Below, piece by piece: positions 36,635-44,676 of a DNA stretch of 64,000 bases. How positions within the stretch are numbered: the first letter of the stretch is position 1; every line of letters starts with the position of its first letter. Source of the DNA: Prosthecobacter dejongeii. Its GTDB lineage: Bacteria; Verrucomicrobiota; Verrucomicrobiia; Verrucomicrobiales; Verrucomicrobiaceae. The DNA lies in the NCBI RefSeq assembly GCF_014203045.1, contig NZ_JACHIF010000011.1:62001-126000 (forward strand), in the 5' to 3' direction. Made by a program: the position numbers and the translations under genes. The notes beneath the pieces were generated by a model. That model did no database searches, was not told the DNA's origin, and worked only from the letters and a program-made list of their open reading frames with translations.

Positions 36635-36664
36635 GGGTCCGTTTCCATGTGAGGAAACGGACCC
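36635..36664 (-). terminator. 12-bp hairpin between the small ORF and DUF1501
   Basis: Perfect stem GGGTCCGTTTCC (36635-36646) / GGAAACGGACCC (36653-36664) with a 6-base loop. It lies 17 bases past the small ORF stop on the minus strand. The T-run lies before the stem, not after it, so it may be an atypical terminator or mRNA-stability element. Confidence 0.5.
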
Positions 36665-36681
36665 CCTTAAAAAAAGCGGCT

Positions 36682-36801
36682 TCACGTGCAGTCACGCAGG
36701 AAAAAGAGCACGAGAAGAATGGGAACGGGAATACCGATCAGCCACAAAAAGATCCAGCCAATTTTACCCGATTCACGAGGGCGATGCATTGAGGTTTTCA
36801 T
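36682..36801 (-). CDS. 39-residue single-span membrane peptide
   Basis: Too short for usual gene calls but convincing. ATG at 36801 has AAAGGA 7 bases upstream. A short basic head (MKTSMHRPRESGK) precedes one membrane helix (IGWIFLWLIGIPVPILLVLF), then the tail FLRDCT with a terminal Cys-Thr. I recall similar tiny proteins (GW..LWL.GIP.P.LL.LF..R.C) in many bacteria, annotated as hypothetical; that likeness is from memory. Function unknown. It lies between DUF1501 and polA. Confidence 0.65.
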   Translation of the reverse strand: MKTSMHRPRESGKIGWIFLWLIGIPVPILLVLFFLRDCT

Positions 36802-36980
36802 AAACAATTCCTTTCTGGTTGGTTACTCTGTCACCCAGAATTCGGATGAAGCCCTCACCCCAGCCCTGTTTTTTAACTCTGTTATGATCTTACCTCGCTT
36901 CTTTTTGAGCACCATCTTCCGAGATCATCCTCCTAGCCTTTTCACTTCACCCCGGCCTCATTCGCGCTAGGCTCACCCCA

Positions 36981-39875
36981 ATGTCCAAACGTCTCTTTCT
37001 GCTCGATGGCATGGCGCTGCTCTATCGCGCCCACTTTGCTTTCATCAAAAATCCCATTCGCACCAGCGACGGGCTGAATACTTCTGCTCTCTACGGCTTT
37101 ACCAACACCTTGCTCGATATCATCAAGAGCTGGCAGCCCACTCACTTGGCTGTGGTGTTAGACACATCTGCCCCCACACCACGCCACGAGATTTTTCCGG
37201 AATATAAAGCCCAGCGCGAAGAAATGCCGGAGGATCTCTCCCTGGCTATCCCCCAGATCCATCGCCTGTGCGCAGCCATGAACGTCCCATTGCTCACCCG
37301 AGATGGATATGAGGCCGACGACATCATCGGCATCCTCGCCAAACGGTCCGAAGGTAAGGATTTCGAGACTTACATGGTCACTCCAGACAAGGACTTTGGT
37401 CAGCTCGTCTCCGACTCGGTGAAGATCTACAAACCCGGCCGCCAGGGCAGCGATGTCGAGATTCTAGGTGTGGCTGAAGTCTGCGCGCGCTGGGGCATCG
37501 AACGGCCCGAGCAAGTGGTGGACATTCTGGCACTCATGGGAGATGCAGTGGACAACATCCCCGGCATCCCTGGCTTTGGTGAAAAGACTGCCACCAGCCT
37601 CATCCAGCAATACGGCAGCCTAGAAAACCTCATTGCCAACGCAGGTAAACTCAAAGGTAAACAGAAGGAAAAGGTGGAGCAAAATGTGGAAAAGGCCATC
37701 CTTTCCAAACAGCTCGCCACCATCATGCATGATGCACCGCTGGAGGTGGAGCTCGACTCCCTAGGCGTCAAGAGTCACGATGACGAAGCCCTGAAAGCCT
37801 TGTTCACCGAGTTTGAATTCAACTCTCTAGGCAAGCGTCTTTTTGGCGATGAGTTTAAAGCTGGGCGAGGGCGCCAACTAGCCAAAGACACCCCTTCCAC
37901 AGCCACAGCCGCGAGCGATCTCTTCTCCATGGAGGAAACCACGCAGCAGACCTCGCACAACCTGCGCACACTTGCCGATACGGAGCATAAATATCATCTG
38001 ATTCGTACCCCAGAAGAACGCCGCGACTTCATCTCCCAGCTACAAGCTCAGCCACGCTTTTGCTTTGACCTGGAAACCACTTCGCTGGATCCACGCGACA
38101 CTCAGATTGTTGGCATCGCTTTCTCTTGGCAGGCTAATGAGGGCTGGTTTGTCCTCTTCCCTCGAGACCCAGCCGAAGCAGCCTCGGTACTCGAGGAGTT
38201 TCGAGGTATCTTTACCTATACAGCTCCAGCGCTGGAGGTGACCGATGCACCCTGGGATGGTGGCGATACCACAACCACAGCACAGCCAGCCCCTGAATCT
38301 GGCGTTGAGAAAATCGGGCATAACCTCAAGTTTGACCTCAGTGTCATGCTCGCTCACGGGCTAGAAGTAGCAGGCCCCTTCTTTGATACCATGCTCGCTC
38401 ATTCATTGATCGAGCCTGATCAGCGCCACGGCATGGATTACCTAGCCGAGTCCATGCTAGGCTACACCCCAGTGCCCATCACGGCTCTCATCGGCACTGA
38501 GAAAAATGATCTCTTTAGCCAAGCCACCATGGCAGATGTCGCCGAGGCAGATCCACAAAAGATCACTGACTATGCCGCGGAAGATGCGGATGTGACCTGG
38601 CAACTCGCTGAAAAACTGCGTGCACTGCTGCCCCAGCATGGAGCCGAGCGGGTGTTTTATGAAATCGAATGCCCGCTATTGCCCGTGCTCACTCGCATGG
38701 AAAATCGCGGAGTCGCCATTGATGTGCAGGCCCTGCGGGAATTTGGCCTGGAACTGGAAAAGCGGGCCAATGACATGCACCATCGCATTCAGGAAATGGC
38801 GGGAGGCCCCTTCAATCTCAACAGCCCCAAACAGCTCGGCGAGATCCTTTTTGAAAAACTCAAACTGACCGACAAACCGAAGAAGACCGCCACGGGTCAA
38901 TACCAGACAAACGAGCAAGTATTGCAATCCTTGTTAGGACTGCACCCCATCATTGCGGATATTTTGGAATACCGCGAAGTGACCAAACTGAAGAACACCT
39001 ATGTGGATACCCTCCCGGGCACGGTTTCTAAAGTGACCGGGCGTGTACACACCACCTTTCATCAGCTCATGGCCGCCACCGGACGCATGGCCTCCAGCAA
39101 TCCGAACCTGCAAAATATCCCCATCCGCTCCGATTCGGGCAAGGAGATCCGCAAGGCCTTTGTCCCTGGCCAGGAAGGCTGGGTGCTGCTGAGCGCCGAC
39201 TACAGTCAGGTGGAGTTGCGCGTGATGGCCGCCCTCAGTGAAGATGCCGCGATGATCGAGGCCTTCCAAAACGGTCACGACATTCATCAAGCTACTGCGG
39301 CGCGCGTGTACGGCGTCACCCTGGATGGCGTGCTGCCTGAAATGCGCCGTACGGCAAAGATGGTCAACTTTGGCATCATCTATGGCATCAGCGCCTTTGG
39401 TTTATCCCAGCGCCTCGGCATCCCTCGGGGTGAGGCCGCCACCATCATCGAGAACTATTTCAAGCAGTTCCCGGGCATCCACCAATACATGGAGCAGATC
39501 GTTAAAGACGCGAAACGTTACGGTTATGTGGAGACGATCACAGGCCGCCGTCGCATCATTCGTGATATCGCCAGTGGCAACGCCAGTGTCCGTGGTGGGG
39601 CTGAGCGCATGGCCATGAACACACCGATCCAAGGCACTGCCGCAGACATGATCAAACTCGCGATGATCAACGTGGACAAAGCCCTGGAAAAAGCCGGACT
39701 GAAAACCCGCATGCTGCTCCAGGTGCACGATGAACTCCTCTTTGAAGTCCCCGAAGCAGAGGTGGAACAAGCCAAGTCCCTCATCCTCAAAGAAATGAGC
39801 CATGCCCTTACCCTGGGAGATGTCCCCGTCGGTGTGGAGGCAGGCACTGGCCAAAACTGGCTGCAAGCTCATTGA
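36981..39875 (+). CDS. polA: DNA polymerase I
   Basis: Repair and Okazaki-fragment polymerase. 964 residues with all three domains. The 5'-3' exonuclease: DGMALLYRAHFAF, DGYEADDIIGILAKRSEG and DNIPGIPGFGEKTA. The 3'-5' exonuclease has its acidic set DLETTSLD, HNLKFDLS and YAAEDADVTWQL, so proofreading is predicted intact. The polymerase: ATGRMASSNPNLQNIPIRSD in the thumb/palm, LLSADYSQVELRVMA (motif A), RRTAKMVNFGIIYGISAFGL (motif B) and QVHDELLFEVPE (motif C). A linker between the 5' nuclease and proofreading domains is Thr/Ala/Ser-rich. It is an isolated gene on the plus strand. Confidence 0.97.
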   Translation: MSKRLFLLDGMALLYRAHFAFIKNPIRTSDGLNTSALYGFTNTLLDIIKSWQPTHLAVVLDTSAPTPRHEIFPEYKAQREEMPEDLSLAIPQIHRLCAAMNVPLLTRDGYEADDIIGILAKRSEGKDFETYMVTPDKDFGQLVSDSVKIYKPGRQGSDVEILGVAEVCARWGIERPEQVVDILALMGDAVDNIPGIPGFGEKTATSLIQQYGSLENLIANAGKLKGKQKEKVEQNVEKAILSKQLATIMHDAPLEVELDSLGVKSHDDEALKALFTEFEFNSLGKRLFGDEFKAGRGRQLAKDTPSTATAASDLFSMEETTQQTSHNLRTLADTEHKYHLIRTPEERRDFISQLQAQPRFCFDLETTSLDPRDTQIVGIAFSWQANEGWFVLFPRDPAEAASVLEEFRGIFTYTAPALEVTDAPWDGGDTTTTAQPAPESGVEKIGHNLKFDLSVMLAHGLEVAGPFFDTMLAHSLIEPDQRHGMDYLAESMLGYTPVPITALIGTEKNDLFSQATMADVAEADPQKITDYAAEDADVTWQLAEKLRALLPQHGAERVFYEIECPLLPVLTRMENRGVAIDVQALREFGLELEKRANDMHHRIQEMAGGPFNLNSPKQLGEILFEKLKLTDKPKKTATGQYQTNEQVLQSLLGLHPIIADILEYREVTKLKNTYVDTLPGTVSKVTGRVHTTFHQLMAATGRMASSNPNLQNIPIRSDSGKEIRKAFVPGQEGWVLLSADYSQVELRVMAALSEDAAMIEAFQNGHDIHQATAARVYGVTLDGVLPEMRRTAKMVNFGIIYGISAFGLSQRLGIPRGEAATIIENYFKQFPGIHQYMEQIVKDAKRYGYVETITGRRRIIRDIASGNASVRGGAERMAMNTPIQGTAADMIKLAMINVDKALEKAGLKTRMLLQVHDELLFEVPEAEVEQAKSLILKEMSHALTLGDVPVGVEAGTGQNWLQAH

Positions 39876-39921
39876 CCTAATGCAACTTTAACCGCCATCC
39901 ATTCGTTGACGCCACAGACTC

Positions 39922-40965
39922 ATGCTTACCCGCCTGTTCATCATTGGCCTCACGCTCGCAGCATCCACCGCCTGTGCTTGCACTATTCCGGTGTTTCGTT
40001 ATGCGTTGGACCGCTGGGAGGCGGATAAGTTTCATCTCGTTTTACCGCCTTCGGTTACCCAAGATGCCAGCGTCAGTGATCTGCTGCGCCCACTCAGAGC
40101 CAACGGGAAAGCCAACCTAGACATCACCACCGCTGCCACAGCCACCACCGCAGAGCTCAAATACTCCCGTGAAAGTGACCGCCCAGTTTGGGCCGGCCAG
40201 CTCGATTCAGCGAGTCTCGCCACTCTTCTGGACTCCCCTGCCCGCCAGCAACTGCTAAAGCAGATCCTCGCGGGAGATTCCGTGATCTGGGTCATCGTTC
40301 AGGGCAGAAGCGAGGCTGATAAGACCGAGGCTGACCGCATCGAAAAACGTCTTCGCTTCTTGGAACAAGTCGCTGCTCTGCCGGTCCAAAACCCCAATGA
40401 TCCTGATAGCCAGCTGGGCCCAGGCCCCCCACTGCTGCTAAAATTCACCACGCTGCGTCTCCAACGAGATGACCCAGCCGAGCAGACACTCATTCAAATG
40501 TTGGCAGGTCCCCAGGGAAAGGTAGATCCAGCCTCCACCAGCTTTGCCGCCGCCGTTTTTGGTCGGGGGCGTGTCCTTGGGGCCTGGCCTCTGGTTGATC
40601 TAGATGATGCCTCGCTGGAAGATGCCTGCATGTTCCTCGTGGGCCGCTGCTCATGCCGAATGAAAAACGAAAATCCAGGCTGGGACATCCTCATGAATGT
40701 GGATTGGGAAAAAGCGCTAGCGGCAGCCAAAGAAAGTGGGGCCAGCCCCTCACTACAAGTTGAACAGAAAGTCTCTCCGTCCCCTCACGTTACGGTTACC
40801 ACCAAAGCTGCCACAGCCCCACCGCCTGTTTCCAAAGATATCAATGCGTGGATCGGGCTTCCCATGGATGACACCTATGTTGTTGGACTCGATAAGCGTG
40901 CTCTGGCTGGCATTGCGGCTGCGGCCCTGGCAATCATCGCCATATTCCTTCTGCGTAAAAAGTAA
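39922..40965 (+). CDS. exported protein with C-terminal membrane anchor, unknown function
   Basis: 347 residues. A Sec signal peptide (LFIIGLTLAASTACA) is followed directly by the motif CTIPVFRYALDRWEADKF. I have met the Cys-x-(I/V)-P-V-F-R-Y-A-L-(D/E)-R-W motif at the start of mature proteins in several Verrucomicrobia and Planctomycetes; the likeness is from memory. The rest is a mixed Ala/Asp/Leu-rich domain, with four cysteines at CMFLVGRCSC. Near the C-terminus are a Pro/Thr-rich linker and a membrane helix (LAGIAAAALAIIAIFLL) ending RKK. It is 12 bases from the next gene, so likely co-transcribed with the ModA-like and rhodanese genes. Confidence 0.8.
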   Translation: MLTRLFIIGLTLAASTACACTIPVFRYALDRWEADKFHLVLPPSVTQDASVSDLLRPLRANGKANLDITTAATATTAELKYSRESDRPVWAGQLDSASLATLLDSPARQQLLKQILAGDSVIWVIVQGRSEADKTEADRIEKRLRFLEQVAALPVQNPNDPDSQLGPGPPLLLKFTTLRLQRDDPAEQTLIQMLAGPQGKVDPASTSFAAAVFGRGRVLGAWPLVDLDDASLEDACMFLVGRCSCRMKNENPGWDILMNVDWEKALAAAKESGASPSLQVEQKVSPSPHVTVTTKAATAPPPVSKDINAWIGLPMDDTYVVGLDKRALAGIAAAALAIIAIFLLRKK

Positions 40966-40977
40966 TCACTGTCTCTT

Positions 40978-42507
40978 ATGTCTCGGAAACTCATTGCCGC
41001 CTTGCTCCTAGTCGCCGCAGGGGCCCTGGTTCTTTACAGCCTGCGCTCGGGCAGTCGTGCAGCGGCACCGACGCTTACCGTGTATTGTGCTGCAGGTTTA
41101 AAGAAACCTGTCGAAGCTATCGCCGCACAATATCAAAAGGAGTTAGGCGTCTCCGTTTCCCTTCAGTTCGGCGGTTCAGGGACCTTGCTTACTCAGCTTC
41201 GAGTGGCTAACCGAGGGGACATTTTCATCGCTGCAGACGAAGGCTCTTTAGCAGATGCCCATAAGATGAAGGTGACGCGCGAAGTCCTTCCCTTAGCCAT
41301 TCAGCACCCCGTCATCGCAGTGGCCAAAGGCAACCCCAAGAACATACGCACTCTAGCCGATCTAGAAAAGCCAGACGTGCGGCTGGCCCTCACCAACCCC
41401 GAGGCTGCCAGCATCGGTAAGGTCACCCAAAAGTTGCTCGGCCCACGCTGGGAAAACCTGGTCCAAAAAGCCGCCGTCATGAAACCCACCGTCACCGAGG
41501 TCGCAGCAGACACTCAGTTAGGAGCCGTAGATGCCGCCCTCGTTTGGGACAGCGTTTTAGCCCAGTTTAAAGATCTCGAAAAAGTGGAGGTTCCAGAGCT
41601 TTCGAATCACGAAGAAAAAGCCAGTGCAGCGATCCTCAACAGCGCCGCATCTTCTACTGAGGCCCTTAAATTCGCCAGATATATGGCAGCCCCTGATAAA
41701 GGTGGCCTCATCTTTAAAACGTTAGGCTTTCAGCCAGCAGGAGGAGACAAATGGGCAGCTAAACCCGAACTCATTCTTTATAGCGGTGGTGTCAATCGAC
41801 CCGCCATTGAAAAGCTTGTGCAGGACTTCGCCACCCGTGAAGGCATCAGCATCACCACCGTTTTTAATGGCTGTGGCATCCTCTGCGCGGCCATGAAAAC
41901 CATGGGTGACAGCACCAGTCCCAAGTTCCCCGACGTCTATTATGCCTGTGATGTTTGCTTTGTCCCACCTGTAGCCGAACACTTTCCAGAAGCGGTGTTG
42001 CTAACAGAAGCCCAAATCGTCATTGCCGTGCCGAGAGGCAATCCCAAAAACATCCGCACCCTGGCAGATCTCGCCCAACCAGGCCTTCGCGTCGGCCTTT
42101 GCAATGCCGAGCAATCCACGCTCGGTTTCATGACTCAGGGAATTTTGAAGTCCATGAATCTCCTGGAGAGCGTTAGCAAAAACGCATCTAGCCAAGTTCC
42201 CACCGGCGATTTTCTCGTCAATCAACTCCGCACTGGTTCCCTAGATGCGGCCATCGTTTATCAGATCAACATTCAGAATCAGTCCCAGCAATTCGACGCC
42301 ATTCCTCTACCGGCGGACAAAGCGAAAGCGGTTCAACCCTTTGCCGTTCGAGCCAATTCCCCTAACAAACAACTCGGCCACCGAATGCTCCTTTGGTTAC
42401 AAGAAAATCAAAAGAGCTTCACCGATGCCGGTTTTGTTTGGAAAGGTAATACCCCAGCCATCAAAAGCAGCGAGATTGAAGTCCCCGAATGGCTAAAACA
42501 GAAGTGA
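40978..42507 (+). CDS. tandem ModA-like periplasmic binding protein
   Basis: 509 residues holding two molybdate-binding-protein (ModA-like) domains in one chain. After an N-terminal membrane anchor or signal (LIAALLLVAAGALVLYSL), repeat 1 covers about 34-258: LTVYCAAGLKKPVEAIAAQY, FGGSGTLLTQL, GDIFIAADE, PVIAVAKGNPKNIRTLADLE. Repeat 2 covers about 265-509: LILYSGGVNRPAIEKLVQDF, FNGCGILCAAMK, VYYACDVCFV, IVIAVPRGNPKNIRTLADLA. The shared GNPKNIRTLADL block makes the duplication plain. In repeat 2 the ligand-loop residues differ, with Cys-rich stretches, so it may bind another ligand. No modB or modC permease genes are nearby. Confidence 0.88.
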   Translation: MSRKLIAALLLVAAGALVLYSLRSGSRAAAPTLTVYCAAGLKKPVEAIAAQYQKELGVSVSLQFGGSGTLLTQLRVANRGDIFIAADEGSLADAHKMKVTREVLPLAIQHPVIAVAKGNPKNIRTLADLEKPDVRLALTNPEAASIGKVTQKLLGPRWENLVQKAAVMKPTVTEVAADTQLGAVDAALVWDSVLAQFKDLEKVEVPELSNHEEKASAAILNSAASSTEALKFARYMAAPDKGGLIFKTLGFQPAGGDKWAAKPELILYSGGVNRPAIEKLVQDFATREGISITTVFNGCGILCAAMKTMGDSTSPKFPDVYYACDVCFVPPVAEHFPEAVLLTEAQIVIAVPRGNPKNIRTLADLAQPGLRVGLCNAEQSTLGFMTQGILKSMNLLESVSKNASSQVPTGDFLVNQLRTGSLDAAIVYQINIQNQSQQFDAIPLPADKAKAVQPFAVRANSPNKQLGHRMLLWLQENQKSFTDAGFVWKGNTPAIKSSEIEVPEWLKQK

Positions 42508-42533
42508 GCGAAGAGTTGCAGCGCACGTGGATC

Positions 42534-42980
42534 ATGAAGATGTTATCGCTAATCATGCGCCTTTTTTTGCTATCGCTCAGTTTCTGTCTCATGGCTTGCA
42601 AGCCTCCATCCATCGCCCCTGCGGCAGTGGAACCGCCAGCTGTCCTTTTGCCAGACAGTGTGCAGCCATTAACCCCTGCTGAAACAGCCACTTGGATCAC
42701 CACTCATCCTGGTGCTTTGATCCTGGATCTCCGGATGCCGGAGGAAGTCACTCGTGAAGGCAAACTTACGGGATCTCAAAACCACGATTACCTCCAACCC
42801 TCCACGACAGAATACCTATCAAAACTAGATCGCCGTAAGCCCTACCTTTTGTATTGTGCCATCGGCGGCCGCTCCACCCGTGCTGCTGTGCAAATGCAAA
42901 ACCTAGGTTTCACACAACTTTTCATTCTCAAAGGTGGACTTAATGCTTGGCTTACCGAAGGCCGCGAAGTCATCAAGTAG
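42534..42980 (+). CDS. rhodanese-domain lipoprotein
   Basis: 148 residues from the ATG at 42534, which yields a lipoprotein signal (LIMRLFLLSLSFCLMAC) with the lipobox cysteine near position 22. An ATG at 42489 would overlap the upstream gene. The mature part has a rhodanese domain: GALILDLRMPEEVTREGKL, the active-site loop YCAIGGRSTRAAVQ with Cys, and FILKGGLNAWLTEGR. Presumed sulfur-transfer or thiol protein on the cell envelope. The third gene of the trio with the ModA-like protein. A second rhodanese is at 32409. Confidence 0.88.
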   Translation: MKMLSLIMRLFLLSLSFCLMACKPPSIAPAAVEPPAVLLPDSVQPLTPAETATWITTHPGALILDLRMPEEVTREGKLTGSQNHDYLQPSTTEYLSKLDRRKPYLLYCAIGGRSTRAAVQMQNLGFTQLFILKGGLNAWLTEGREVIK

Positions 42981-43507
42981 GTGTGGTTGTCAGCCCCTGC
43001 GGAGACATCATTCAAACCTCGCCCAACTGAGCTGCCCCACCAGGTTGCACCTGGAGCCATTCGTTCTACTTCGCGATCTAGCTTTTCAGTTCAACCTTCT
43101 TGCCTAATGGACTTTAAAAAATTCCAGTCTAGCAATCCAGCCTGCCGTTTATTGACGAAAGCTTGTGGCCACGGCTCCGCAACGTAGAGACATTTTTCAC
43201 CTTTCCGATCACAATCACGATAAGTCCAAAATTCGTTTTCATCGAGCCTGAATCCGTCGCGCATCTCCCCATGGTAACACTGGACAAAGCCACTGTCACC
43301 AAACGACCAAGAACTAGACCGCTCGCTTTCGGCTACGCTCTAAAGGTTAGGCGATCCCCAGATACGGAAAACGAGGTGAAAGCCACGCCCCTAACCGAAA
43401 GCACGAAAAAGAATCGTCATGCTTTCAGGTTACTAGATTCACTATTCCGCTCAGCCACTAGACCGACTGATTTCAGGCAACAGTGATTCTACTACCGAGT
43501 GCCAAAA
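42981..43507. other. intergenic, no gene seen
   Basis: About 530 bases between the rhodanese lipoprotein and the DUF486 gene, with converging transcription. Short open frames exist but none has a credible ribosome-binding site or recognisable product. No tRNA-like cloverleaf or strong terminator was found. Confidence 0.5.
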
Positions 43508-43852
43508 CTACTTTCTGAAAATGAAATAAACCGCACCACACATGCAACAAGCCGCCCACAGATAATCCCATTTCAAAGGCTGTTTCATGTAGAAGAATAC
43601 AAATGGCACAAACACCGTCAGCGTAATCACCTCTTGGATGATTTTGAGCTGAGGCAGATTCAATGCGGTGCTACCGATGCGATTCGCTGGCACCTGCAGC
43701 ACATATTCAAAGAAGGCAATCCCCCAACTCAGTACCGCAGCGATGAACCACGGCTTGGCCTTCATATCCTTGAGATGGGCATACCAAGCGAAAGTCATAA
43801 AAACATTCGCCACAGAAAGAAGACAGACGGCTTTAACGATCGCCCAGTTCAT
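43508..43852 (-). CDS. DUF486 (DMT-superfamily) small membrane protein
   Basis: 114 residues with four membrane segments. Family signatures: NVFMTFAWYAHLKDM near the start, SWGIAFFEYVLQVPANRIGS in the middle and LPQLKIIQEVITLTVFVPFV near the end. Members are related to small multidrug-type transporters of the DMT superfamily, but their substrate is not known. 8 bases from the stop of the upstream zinc-ribbon gene, so co-transcribed. Confidence 0.9.
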   Translation of the reverse strand: MNWAIVKAVCLLSVANVFMTFAWYAHLKDMKAKPWFIAAVLSWGIAFFEYVLQVPANRIGSTALNLPQLKIIQEVITLTVFVPFVFFYMKQPLKWDYLWAACCMCGAVYFIFRK

Positions 43853-43860
43853 AAGCTTTT

Positions 43861-44565
43861 TTATTCCACCAAATACAAGATGCGGCCACAGCTTTCACAC
43901 TGGGTCATAAGCTCTCCTGCACGAAGTTGCTGCACGGTACCCATCACTACTTTCATGTGGCAGCCTCCACAGATACCGTTGGTCAAAGCAACCACTGCGG
44001 AGTCACCTTTTTTGTTAAACAAGCGGTCATAAAGACTGAGAGTTTCGGGTGCCACGGGCTCGGCCAGCGTTTTGCGTTCAGCCTCTTCACTTACCAAGCG
44101 AGTTTTTACCCCTTCCGCACGGACGGCCAAAGATTTTAAATCTTCATTCACACGCTCCTGGGTCACCGCCAGTTTAGCCTGTGCTTCTTTCAAAACGGCT
44201 TTGGCAGCTTCCAGCGCTTCCATGTGCTCCAGCTCCGTATCCTCCAAAGCGTGAACGTCACTTTCGTAGCGTTTGATCTCATGCCCTAAGGCCTGGAATT
44301 CATCATTCTTTCGAGTCTCAAACTGCTGGTCGTGCAGACGTTTGATGGAGTTTTGACGAGTGGCAATGTCCAGCTCAACCCCTTTGATTTTCACTTCGAT
44401 TTCTTTAGCCCGCTGATTGGCCGCCTCGACGGCAGCTAAATCACCCGCAAGCTGCATTTTGGCCATCGCCTCATTTTTGGGAATGTCTTTGAGCTCTTTC
44501 TGGAGGGCGCGGATACGCTGGTCTCTCTGCTGCAGTTTGATCAGTTGGGTTATTTCTGGAAGCAT
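43861..44565 (-). CDS. coiled-coil protein with C4 zinc ribbon
   Basis: 234 residues from the ATG at 44565 (MLPEITQLIKLQQRDQRIRA). The frame is open to a TTG at 44604, which is less likely. Residues about 10-170 form a long coiled coil rich in Glu, Lys and Ala. The C-terminal 50 residues form a four-cysteine zinc ribbon: NGICGGCHMKVVMG, then MTQCESCGRILYL. This is the architecture of the CT398/HP0958-like zinc-ribbon family, which binds RNA or partner proteins in some bacteria. The function here is unknown. Confidence 0.88.
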   Translation of the reverse strand: MLPEITQLIKLQQRDQRIRALQKELKDIPKNEAMAKMQLAGDLAAVEAANQRAKEIEVKIKGVELDIATRQNSIKRLHDQQFETRKNDEFQALGHEIKRYESDVHALEDTELEHMEALEAAKAVLKEAQAKLAVTQERVNEDLKSLAVRAEGVKTRLVSEEAERKTLAEPVAPETLSLYDRLFNKKGDSAVVALTNGICGGCHMKVVMGTVQQLRAGELMTQCESCGRILYLVE

Positions 44566-44621
44566 CTCATCCACATGATGGCGCAGAGTCACCCGAGCAT
44601 GCAAGAGACATCATCACCGAA

Positions 44622-44650
44622 TGAAAAACCCCCACTCTTGCGAGTGAGGG
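44622..44650 (-). terminator. rho-independent terminator of the giant repeat gene
   Basis: Stem CCCCCACTC (44629-44637) / GAGTGAGGG (44642-44650) with one mismatch and loop TTGC, 26 bases past the stop of the giant gene. On the minus strand it is followed by TTTTTCATT. Confidence 0.85.
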
Positions 44651-44676
44651 CCTTTCAAACCTTCATGAAAGATGAA

